Shown: piece by piece, positions 1-7,050 of the stretch
Position numbering within the stretch: the stretch's first letter is position 1
Layout of the letters: the number at the start of each line of letters is the position of its first letter
Assembly (NCBI RefSeq): GCF_900215215.1
Contig: NZ_OBDR01000002.1
Location: 124,001-188,000, forward strand
Direction of reading: 5' to 3'
DNA length: 64,000 nt
DNA from: Methanohalophilus euhalobius
GTDB taxonomy: Archaea > Halobacteriota > Methanosarcinia > Methanosarcinales > Methanosarcinaceae
The notes under the pieces: generated by a model
Seen by the model: only the letters and a program-made list of their open reading frames with translations
Told to the model about the DNA's origin: nothing
The model's database searches: none
Program-made: the position numbers and the translations under genes

Positions 1-2
1 GC

Positions 3-1757
3 ATCCAGATCAATTCATCGTTTGTATGGTTGCTGGCTTACAGGGATATTATAGTAGGTTTTTTTATTGTTATTTTCCTGGCACTTGTGTTGGGAGGTAT
101 AACTTATGTCCTTTTCATGTTTTATCCTGCATTCCAGGCTGGCGAGAGGAAAAATAATATCGATCAACAACTCCCCTATGCAGTAACTTTTATGTATGCA
201 TTAACAAGGGGCGGGATGAATATCCTGGATGTATTCAAAGCCCTTGCAAAAGCGGAAGATACCTATGGGGAAGTGGCTGTCGAAGTCGATACCATTGTAA
301 AGGATATGGAATATTTCGGCAACGACATCAGAACAGCACTGACAAATATATCCAGTACTACCCCTTCAGACAGGTTTCAGGATTTGATATACAATCTTGT
401 TACAATTATAGATAGTGGAGGAGATATTGCAAAATATTTCCAGGATAAATCAGACCAGTACTTGCAGAAAAGTATGGTGGACCAGAAAGGTTTCCTGGAA
501 ACACTGGCATTGCTTTCTGAATCATATGTAACCGCATTTGTGGCCGGCCCACTGTTTATAATAATAATGGGAATAATGATGATCATTATGGGTTCCGGCT
601 CAAAATCAATGGTATATGCAATCATATATGCTGTCCTACCCATCGGTTCCCTAATGTTTGTTGTTATGATCAGCATAATAACACCTGGCGAGCTCGGGGA
701 ACCAAAGTTACTCAAGACCAATGATACATATGATCATGGAATTCCCGAAGTACCTCTACACCTCCAGCCTGTTTATGACGAAAAGGGGGATGTTATAGAT
801 GAAAATGAGGAAAAAGTACAAAAACGCGGATATTTTGAAAGTTTCATTAAATCAAAAAAAGGCCTTCAGTATAAGAAATATATAAAGAATCCTTTAAAGC
901 CAATGCTGGAAAAGCCCGAATATACACTGGTTATAACGGGTCCGATTGGTGTATGCATAATAATAATTCCTCTCCTGCTCAATATGAATGATGGAGGATT
1001 ACCCTCCGGGATAATTGATTTTATTGATGATTATCTTGTATTTGGATTTTTTGCAGCAGTTGTTCCCCTGACAATATTCTATGAGAAGAAAAACCGGCGC
1101 AAGAAGAAACTGGAACAAAATATTCCTGACCTGTTGAAAAAACTGGCCAGTACTAACGAGACCGGGATGACCTTACAGGATTCAATAAAGCTTATGTCAA
1201 GAAAGGAAACTGATACTCTCAGTAAGGAAATAAAAAAGGTATGGAGGGATATTTCCTGGGGAGTAAACATAAATGACAGTCTTATCAGGTTTGCAAACCG
1301 ACTGAGGACCCAGGTTGTGGCAAGGTCATTTACCCTTATTACCAAGGCCAATGAGTCCAGTGGAGATATAGGTCAGGTTTTACTCGTAGCATCCCGTGAT
1401 GCATCATCTGAACAGGATATGAAACGGGAACGTTCAATGAGCATGATGATTTATATAGTAATTATCTACATTGCTTTTTTTGTTTTTGTAGGTGTGATCT
1501 ATGTAATATCCACTACCTTCCTGACAGAAATGGCATCTGCAGGTGCGAAAATGGCTTCTTCGGGAACACAGGCAAGTTTCCTTTCGAGTTTTAACCTGGA
1601 TGAGTATACGAGATTGTTCAAACATGCCTGTCTGATACAGGGACTGAGTTCCGGCCTGATGGCAGGTGCAATGGGTGAAGGGAAAGTCCTTGCCGGATTG
1701 AAACATTCAATAGTGATGATGACAATTGCATATGTTATCTTTACTTTATTTATATGA
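3..1757 (+). CDS. Type II/IV secretion system F-family membrane protein (FlaJ/TadC-like), 5' partial
   Basis: Inner-membrane scaffold of an archaeal type IV pilus or archaellum-like machine, the partner of a GspE-type ATPase. The frame is open to the left edge. A TTG at 30 would give 575 residues, but upstream in-frame codons are open, so the true start is probably outside. Two GspF-like halves are visible: residues about 60-220 end in paired hydrophobic segments (about 166-190 and 196-219), and residues about 300-520 repeat the arrangement after a charged linker, with a final C-terminal membrane segment. This duplicated layout is typical of archaeal FlaJ-like proteins. The stop overlaps a possible upstream ATG of rnhB. 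The ATPase partner is presumably upstream. Which pilus system it serves cannot be told; a pilin gene lies at 57.1 kb but is not linked. Confidence 0.85.
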   Translation: MQINSSFVWLLAYRDIIVGFFIVIFLALVLGGITYVLFMFYPAFQAGERKNNIDQQLPYAVTFMYALTRGGMNILDVFKALAKAEDTYGEVAVEVDTIVKDMEYFGNDIRTALTNISSTTPSDRFQDLIYNLVTIIDSGGDIAKYFQDKSDQYLQKSMVDQKGFLETLALLSESYVTAFVAGPLFIIIMGIMMIIMGSGSKSMVYAIIYAVLPIGSLMFVVMISIITPGELGEPKLLKTNDTYDHGIPEVPLHLQPVYDEKGDVIDENEEKVQKRGYFESFIKSKKGLQYKKYIKNPLKPMLEKPEYTLVITGPIGVCIIIIPLLLNMNDGGLPSGIIDFIDDYLVFGFFAAVVPLTIFYEKKNRRKKKLEQNIPDLLKKLASTNETGMTLQDSIKLMSRKETDTLSKEIKKVWRDISWGVNINDSLIRFANRLRTQVVARSFTLITKANESSGDIGQVLLVASRDASSEQDMKRERSMSMMIYIVIIYIAFFVFVGVIYVISTTFLTEMASAGAKMASSGTQASFLSSFNLDEYTRLFKHACLIQGLSSGLMAGAMGEGKVLAGLKHSIVMMTIAYVIFTLFI

Positions 1758-1771
1758 AGATGAGGAAAACT

Positions 1772-2419
1772 ATGAAAATTGCAGGAATTGACGAAGCTGG
1801 CAAAGGACCGGTAATCGGACCAATGTGTGTTGCCGGTGTTATTATGGATGAATCAAACATAAACGCCCTGAAGAATCTGGGTGTGGCAGACTCAAAAAAA
1901 CTGTCTCCTAAAAAAAGGGAAAATCTCGCCCGCCAAATACGTAAATATGCAGAAGGGATATTTATTCAGGAAATCGAAGCCTGCCAAATAGATGAGTTAC
2001 GCAACATAATGAGCATGAATGATATCATGATAAGAGGGTTTTCTAGTGTCCTCGAAAACCTGAAACCCGATCTGGCATATGTAGATGCTGCAGATGTAAA
2101 CGCAGAAAGGTTTGGCAAGAAACTTCTTGCTGCATATGAAAATAAACATGAAGGAGAAAAAAAACCGGAAATTGTTTCCGAGCATCGTGCCGATGACATA
2201 TACCCAATAGTATCTGCAGCCTCCATTATTGCAAAAGTCAGAAGAGACGAGCTTATAGGAAATATCAAAGAATCTATCAATGAAGATTTTGGAAGCGGTT
2301 ATCCATCAGATCCCAAAACCAAAAAATTCCTTCAGGAATGGATGGATAAAAATGGGAATTTACCCGATTTTGTCAGGCATTCCTGGAAAACCGCTGCAAA
2401 ACTAAAAGCAAGCAGATGA
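1772..2419 (+). CDS. rnhB: Ribonuclease HII
   Basis: Cleaves RNA in RNA-DNA hybrids, removing misincorporated ribonucleotides and primers. The N-terminus carries the family signature GIDEAGKGPVIGP with the catalytic Asp-Glu pair (residues 7 and 8 from this start). Further acidic residues lie in VDAADVN and in the HRADDIYPIVSAASIIAK block, completing the usual Asp-Glu-Asp-Asp site. The frame also opens at 1754 (ATGA overlap with the upstream gene), but GAGG at 1762-1765 sits 6 nt before the ATG at 1772, and the family normally begins MKIAGIDEAG, so I place the start there (215 residues). It abuts the convergent purQ with no gap. Confidence 0.95.
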   Translation: MKIAGIDEAGKGPVIGPMCVAGVIMDESNINALKNLGVADSKKLSPKKRENLARQIRKYAEGIFIQEIEACQIDELRNIMSMNDIMIRGFSSVLENLKPDLAYVDAADVNAERFGKKLLAAYENKHEGEKKPEIVSEHRADDIYPIVSAASIIAKVRRDELIGNIKESINEDFGSGYPSDPKTKKFLQEWMDKNGNLPDFVRHSWKTAAKLKASR

Positions 2420-3112
2420 TTATTTCCAGCCGGCTTCAACCATCGACTTAAACATCAAAAGACCATCATCAGAACCTATAATTGTCTCCGATGCTCGTTC
2501 GGGATGTGGCATCATACCCAGTATATTACCCATTCTATTTGTGATGCCTGCAATGTTATTACGTGAACCGTTTGGGTTGACAGCTTCGGTTGGATTGCCT
2601 TTTTCATCTACATATCTGAATACAACCTGTTTATTATCTTCCAGCTGCTGCAGGGATATGTCATCGTGGTAGTATTTGCCATCCTTATGGGCAATCGGGA
2701 TGCGGATTACCTGACCCTTTTCATACATTGAAGTAAAATGTGTATTCGTATTTTCTACCTTCAGGTATGACCATTCACATTTGAACTTGGGATAACTGTT
2801 TGTTGTAAGGGCTCCATCCAGCAGCCCTGACTCAGTAAGTATCTGGAAACCGTTGCATATTCCCATAACTGGCTTGCCATTGTCAGCCAGTTTTCTCACA
2901 GATTCCATGATAGGTGTTCTTGAAGCAATAGCACCTGATCTCAAATAGTCACCATATGAGAAACCACCCGGGATTACAACAGCTTCATAGCCATCGAGTT
3001 TCTCTTCTTTATACCAGACAAGTTCGGCATCAATTCCAAGTACATTCTGCAAGACATGCAGGACATCATTATCACAATTGCTTCCACCAAACTGTATGAT
3101 GGCAACGGTCAT
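2420..3112 (-). CDS. purQ: Phosphoribosylformylglycinamidine synthase, glutaminase subunit PurQ
   Basis: Supplies ammonia from glutamine for conversion of FGAR to FGAM in purine synthesis, as part of the PurS-PurQ-PurL complex. Class I glutamine amidotransferase of 230 residues: oxyanion-strand motif [13 protein letters not shown], nucleophile Cys in [10 protein letters not shown], and C-terminal His-Glu in MMPHPER. Its start overlaps the purS stop by 4 nt (ATGA), so the two are translationally coupled. PurL is not in the window. Another purine enzyme, PurP, lies unlinked at 58 kb. Confidence 0.96.
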   Translation of the reverse strand: MTVAIIQFGGSNCDNDVLHVLQNVLGIDAELVWYKEEKLDGYEAVVIPGGFSYGDYLRSGAIASRTPIMESVRKLADNGKPVMGICNGFQILTESGLLDGALTTNSYPKFKCEWSYLKVENTNTHFTSMYEKGQVIRIPIAHKDGKYYHDDISLQQLEDNKQVVFRYVDEKGNPTEAVNPNGSRNNIAGITNRMGNILGMMPHPERASETIIGSDDGLLMFKSMVEAGWK

Positions 3113-3360
3113 TCTATTTCCCTCAGGTCAATCGAGTAATCGTGAATTATAGGGTTTGCAATCAGTTTCTGGCACATTTGGTCAACAAGTCCGCGTGCAT
3201 TTTCTTCTGATTCTGCATTAAGTTCAATCACATACCTTTTGGTGCTTTTAACACTCTCTGTATTATAACCCAGGTGTCCCAGAGCACGCTTGATAGTAGT
3301 TCCTTCAGGGTCCAGCATACCGGCCTTTAGATTGATGGTGACTTCTGCCTCATATAGCAT
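3109..3360 (-). CDS. purS: Phosphoribosylformylglycinamidine synthase subunit PurS
   Basis: Small structural subunit (83 residues) that bridges PurQ and PurL in the three-part FGAM synthase. The sequence matches the family throughout: an N-terminal beta strand ([11 protein letters not shown]), [16 protein letters not shown], then a second alpha-beta unit ending in the YSIDLREIE type tail. It is the first gene of a purS-purQ pair. A TATA-like TTATATAA on the minus strand near 3415-3422, about 55-60 bp before the start, is a plausible promoter. Confidence 0.93.
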   Translation of the reverse strand: MLYEAEVTINLKAGMLDPEGTTIKRALGHLGYNTESVKSTKRYVIELNAESEENARGLVDQMCQKLIANPIIHDYSIDLREIE

Positions 3361-3428
3361 ATTAATCCTCAGCTGTGATTGTAAAGTAATCCAACCCTAG
3401 ACATAAATGATGTGTTATATAATCTCTT

Positions 3429-4016
3429 CTATAGACGCTGTTTTGCCTCCATAACCCGCTGTATAAAAGTAATATGGGTCAGGATTGCAATAAGTGCAAG
3501 TGCTTGCAGGAGGAAACCTGAAAGTGCGCCGAGTATCAGAATTATAATTCTTTCAGATCTTTCTGCCACCCCTATATCAAGTTTGGATGCACCTGCTGCT
3601 TCGGCACGGGCGCGTGTGTAACTGACAAGATATGAGCCGATCATTGCAAAGATACACCAAATCCATCCTTCTATAAAAAATCCGGTACCTTGAATTGTGT
3701 TGTTTACAAAACCATAAATCAAACCTGCGAAAACAATAGCATCTGCATAACGATCACATACCGAATCAAGTACCCCTCCAAAAGCCGATGTTGTACCACT
3801 GGCACGTGCAACGGCCCCGTCTAAAATATCAAGTACTCCTCCAAGAATTAAAAAAAGGGCACCATATAAAAGATAGCCTTTTGCGAATTCGAAAGCTGCC
3901 AGAAAACTTACAAAAAGCCCAAGATATGTGATTACGTCGGGGGAGAAGGGGATTCTGGATGCAAATGGCAATACATAATGACGTATGGAGTTTTTTAAAT
4001 TACCAAGTATTTCCAT
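3429..4016 (-). CDS. CDP-alcohol phosphatidyltransferase (probable archaetidylinositol-phosphate synthase type)
   Basis: Integral membrane enzyme that joins a CDP-activated archaeal lipid to a polar alcohol. The family signature D-G-x2-A-R-x8-G-x3-D-x3-D is present as DILDGAVARAS, FGGVLDSVCD and the following Asp, around residues 64-90. About five or six membrane segments follow in 195 residues. Assignment to the archaetidylinositol-phosphate branch rests on general resemblance and is inference. It is the only gene in the window I find ending with TAG; 19 sense codons follow before a TGA at 3369-3371. The start region is tandemly duplicated (37 bp, see 4003-4076), giving a second ATG with its own Shine-Dalgarno just upstream in another frame. 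Confidence 0.85.
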   Translation of the reverse strand: MEILGNLKNSIRHYVLPFASRIPFSPDVITYLGLFVSFLAAFEFAKGYLLYGALFLILGGVLDILDGAVARASGTTSAFGGVLDSVCDRYADAIVFAGLIYGFVNNTIQGTGFFIEGWIWCIFAMIGSYLVSYTRARAEAAGASKLDIGVAERSERIIILILGALSGFLLQALALIAILTHITFIQRVMEAKQRL

Positions 4017-4076
4017 CCCTCTTCATAAATTGGTAGTATCCAAGTATTTCCATCCCTCTCCATAAATTGGTAGTAT
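4003..4076. repeat. 37-bp tandem duplication covering a translation start
   Basis: Two adjacent 37-bp copies, 4003-4039 and 4040-4076, differ at one base. Each copy contains the minus-strand Shine-Dalgarno and ATG of the phosphatidyltransferase gene. The upstream copy has GGAGAGGG and the gene-proximal copy GAAGAGGG. The upstream ATG (4053) opens a 17-codon reading frame, MEILGYYQFMKRDGNTW, whose TAA at 4000-4002 lies inside the real gene. The shift is 37 nt, so the two frames differ. Confidence 0.95.
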
Positions 4077-4132
4077 AATCGTAGAGATATTGGGATTCCA
4101 CATATATAAAATTAAACACAAATAATGGGTAC

Positions 4133-4759
4133 TTAGTAATTGGATGTTTGTTTTTTTTGCTGATTAAGCAGGGATATAGCCTTTTTCAGGTAATTTTTTG
4201 CTTCTTCACATTCAGGATCAAGATTTAATACATGAGAAAAACATCGTGTTGCTTCACCATATGCCCCTTTTAAGAAATATGATACACCCCTACAGTTCCA
4301 CAAAATAGTCCTCTTTTCAGCAGAATCAGTTTCCCTGATATTAATATGTCCATAACAAATAAGGGCTTCATCATATTTCTTTATAGTACACAACATCATT
4401 CCTTTATTCAGCCATGCATTATCATAATCTGGATCAATCTCGGTAGACCTGTCAAAGCATTCAATCGCTTTTTCTGGCTATTTCAACTAGGAATAAACTA
4501 TGCCTTTATTGTACCAAATATCGGGATTATTCCCATTAAGTTCAAGAGCATTATCAAAACAACGAATAGCTTCCTGATATTCTGTCAGATCGCTGTGGGC
4601 GATGCCTTTGTTCGTCCATACAAGGGCAATCGCTTCATCATCCCAGATCAAAGAATCTTTTTCCACTTCGAGAACGCGTGAGTAGCAGCGAATCTTGTCT
4701 TCAGGATATTCGGCGTGAAAACCAAGCTGAAACCATTTTTCTGCCGCCATTCCTTCCAT
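4133..4759 (-). CDS. TPR-repeat protein interrupted by two in-frame TAG codons
   Basis: Tetratricopeptide-repeat protein; such proteins mediate protein-protein contacts. Reading from the ATG at 4759 gives about 90 residues with TPR consensus spacing (ALVWTNKGIAH, EAIRCFDNALELN, IWYNKGIVYS), then TAG at 4487-4489, Leu-Lys, TAG at 4478-4480, and the same frame continues with PEKAIECFDRSTEIDPDY and three further helices to TAA at 4133. No frameshift is needed: the whole is 208 codons plus stop. In a TPR the two TAG positions would suit glutamine, so each could be a single CAG-to-TAG change. It is either a fresh pseudogene or a read-through gene with pyrrolysine at both sites. A promoter-like TTATACTT lies 32-39 bp upstream. 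Confidence 0.75.
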
Positions 4760-5173
4760 TTATAGTATGCTCCTGAGCACGCCAGATATTAAGTATAAGT
4801 AAAAGTATAAGGTTATTCGAAGTATAAAATACTTATTATCTATTACATATAATCATCCAAAAAGGACATCACGAAAGTTCAACTTTATAGAATTTACAAC
4901 CATAATCATTGTTGAACCATATATCCACTGCAGTCTATTATCATACTTTTCTGAGATACTGACGTGATAGAACTGGCAAATTTATATCCTGCGCCTTTCT
5001 TACAGGAAATTGTGGGGAAATAGAAAACTATAAATTTTTTGGCTCCATTATATAAAGCAAAAATGGAATTATGAATAGACATTCAATCACTGATTCGACT
5101 TTAAGAGGGAGAGAATCAGGATAAAAAATATATTCATAGTACAAAACATCATCCATAAATGGGGGGGAATTAA
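4760..5173. promoter_or_regulatory. 414-bp divergent intergenic region with promoters for the TPR gene and gpgS
   Basis: The octamer AAGTATAA occurs three times, at 4791-4798, 4803-4810 and 4820-4827. Read on the minus strand it is TTATACTT, a TATA-like box properly placed for the TPR gene at 4759. The third copy is part of an inverted repeat AAGTAT-AAA-ATACTT (4820-4834). On the plus strand, TTATATAAA at 5048-5056 is the best TATA box for gpgS, implying a leader of about 95 nt; a seven-G run at 5161-5167 precedes the gpgS ATG and may act as the ribosome binding site. I see no gene here. Confidence 0.55.
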
Positions 5174-6397
5174 ATGGATTTTCATCAGGAGGATATTACT
5201 ACAATACATGATTTTTGCATTGATGTCAATAAACTTGAAGAAAAAATTAAACAACTTGAACAAAAACGACCTGCTTGCCTGATCATACCGATATTATACG
5301 AGGAAGTCGAAAAACTTCCTCTCCAGCAAATCGTGGAGGCACTAAATAAATGCGACTGTATTAAACAGATAATTATTCCAATGGCAGCTGATAATCCTGA
5401 ACAATACCGAAAAGCTGCACAATTTTTCAGCCAGTTAAAAACCGACCATATGCTCATATGGTGTAATGGCAAAAGGGTCCAAAAAATCATTGATGATATG
5501 AAAGAGATTGATCTTGACCTTACAGGGTTCAGGGGTAAGGGCATGGATGCCTGGCTGGGCCTGGGTGTTGCCAGCCTGAATTCTTATGCAATTGCCCTGC
5601 ATGATGCGGATATTGTCAATTACACATCTGCCATTCCTTTAAAGCTTTTTTATCCCATAGTCAGTCGTGATCTGAATTTCTTTTTCAACAAAGGTTATTA
5701 TGCAAGGATAAACCAGGACAAAAAAACTATGCATGGACGTGTTTATCGTCTTTTTGTCCAGCCCCTTATGAATACCCTGCACAAAGAACGTTGGTGTGAT
5801 TCAGATATCCTGGACTATTTCAGATCTTTCCGCTACACCCTCTCCGGCGAATTTGCAATGACAAGCGATCTTGCACTCAATATAAGAATCCCGGCAGACT
5901 GGGGACTTGAAGTCGGATTACTTGCAGAAGTCTACAACAATGCCACTTTCAAGAGAGTATGCCAGACAGATCTTGGGTTTTACGATCACAAACACAAAGA
6001 ACTTGGTCATGACCGCACTGAAGGCCTCTGCAAGATGACCGGCGATATTTTCTCAACGCTTCTACGTATAATCACGGAATCATCAACCACCCCCATATCC
6101 CATTCACTCTTGCATAGTATACAGGTGAAATATAAGAGAAGGGGGCAGGACATTATAAGAAAATATTATACTGATGCTCTTTTCAATGGCCTCAACTTTA
6201 ACCGTCATGAAGAGGAAACCTATGTGGATATGTTCTCAAAGGTCATCATGAAATCCGGGGAAGAATATATTGATAAACCCCATAATATGCTGTTGCCAGA
6301 CTGGACAAGGGTTCTCTCCGCAATACCTGACCTAAGGGAACAAATCTGTTATGCAGCACGCGAGGATGCCAGGGAATTTTATGGTAACGTTTTTTGA
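5174..6397 (+). CDS. gpgS: Glucosyl-3-phosphoglycerate synthase (GT81-like glycosyltransferase)
   Basis: Predicted to transfer glucose from an NDP-glucose to 3-phosphoglycerate, the first step to the compatible solute glucosylglycerate. The 407-residue protein has a GT-A fold pattern: PACLIIPILYEE near residues 33-44, a GKGMDAWLGLG loop at 121-131 that matches the GpgS acceptor/nucleotide loop, and the metal-binding DAD at 144-146 (LHDADIVNY). A long C-terminal helical part follows. Methanococcoides burtonii has a characterised GpgS of this type. The phosphatase GpgP, often next door, is absent: the next locus is a dead aminotransferase. A mannosyl-3-phosphoglycerate synthase (GT55) is less likely on sequence pattern. 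Confidence 0.8.
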   Translation: MDFHQEDITTIHDFCIDVNKLEEKIKQLEQKRPACLIIPILYEEVEKLPLQQIVEALNKCDCIKQIIIPMAADNPEQYRKAAQFFSQLKTDHMLIWCNGKRVQKIIDDMKEIDLDLTGFRGKGMDAWLGLGVASLNSYAIALHDADIVNYTSAIPLKLFYPIVSRDLNFFFNKGYYARINQDKKTMHGRVYRLFVQPLMNTLHKERWCDSDILDYFRSFRYTLSGEFAMTSDLALNIRIPADWGLEVGLLAEVYNNATFKRVCQTDLGFYDHKHKELGHDRTEGLCKMTGDIFSTLLRIITESSTTPISHSLLHSIQVKYKRRGQDIIRKYYTDALFNGLNFNRHEEETYVDMFSKVIMKSGEEYIDKPHNMLLPDWTRVLSAIPDLREQICYAAREDAREFYGNVF

Positions 6398-6454
6398 GAG
6401 TTAGATGAAAGATTGAAAAGGTTTAAATAACAAATACAGCGCAATATCATTGCC

Positions 6455-7050
6455 ATAATATCCCAGAAAGTAGCAGTCATACCACCTTTTTACGTTATGG
6501 AGGTACTGGAGAGGGCCCAGCAGCTCGAAGCAGAGGGGAAAAGTATTATTCATCTGGAGATTGGAGAACCGGATTTTCCCACTGCTCCCCATATATGTGA
6601 AGCTGCCCATATGCCCTCGATGCCTGCAATACAACCTACACACATAGTCAGGGATACCCGAACTCAGAGAGGTAATCACTGACGACTACAACACACGTTT
6701 CAACCTAGACCCTTCACAGGTAGTTATCACTTCTGGTACAAGCCCTGCCCTTATGTTGAGTTTCATGGCGCTTGTTGATGAAGGGGTAAAGGTAGCGATG
6801 TCCAATCTATGCATGTTATCCCAATTTCGTCAAAGCCATTGGAGGCAAGGCAGTCCTTGTTTCTACAATGGAAATAAGTTTACCGGGAATTCACTTGAAT
6901 TCAGCAGGCAGATTCTGGAAAAAACCGGAGTTACCACATCGGGTATCGACTTTGGGTCCGGTGGAGAAGGCCATGTGATATTCTCGTATGCCAACAGTTT
7001 AGGAAATATCGAAAAAGGAATGGAAATACTTGATGCTTTCCTTAACGGGC
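6455..7050 (+). pseudogene. Decayed class I/II aminotransferase (aspartate aminotransferase type)
   Basis: Pieces of a PLP aminotransferase lie in order but in different frames. The N-terminal part (VAVIPPFYVMEVLERAQQ, HLEIGEPDFPTAP) breaks near 6600. A second piece (TTYTHSQGYP, then DDYNTRFNLDPSQVVITSG and LMLSFMALVDEG) is split by a stop near 6672 and a shift. Then YPNFVKAIGGKAVLVST reads in another frame from about 6815. Finally TSGIDFGSGGEGHVIFSYAN appears from about 6940. The central domain with the PLP lysine is missing, and the whole spans about 195 codons where an intact enzyme has about 380. The expected start codon has become ATA. A TATA-like GGTTTAAATAAC at 6419-6430 may be its old promoter. 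The 3' end runs into the convergent ATPase gene. Confidence 0.9.

Noticed and set aside
4003-4076. Possible CRISPR or mobile-element repeat
   Set aside because: Only two directly adjacent copies without spacers, no terminal inverted repeats and no transposase; a simple tandem duplication explains it.
4133-4399. Two separate small TPR genes (4133-4399 and 4487-4759)
   Set aside because: They share one frame split only by two TAG codons, and the sequence between them completes a TPR repeat, so I treat them as one locus.
6497-6682. A 61-residue open frame that looks like a small aminotransferase
   Set aside because: It is only the N-terminal fragment of the broken aminotransferase; the rest continues downstream in other frames.
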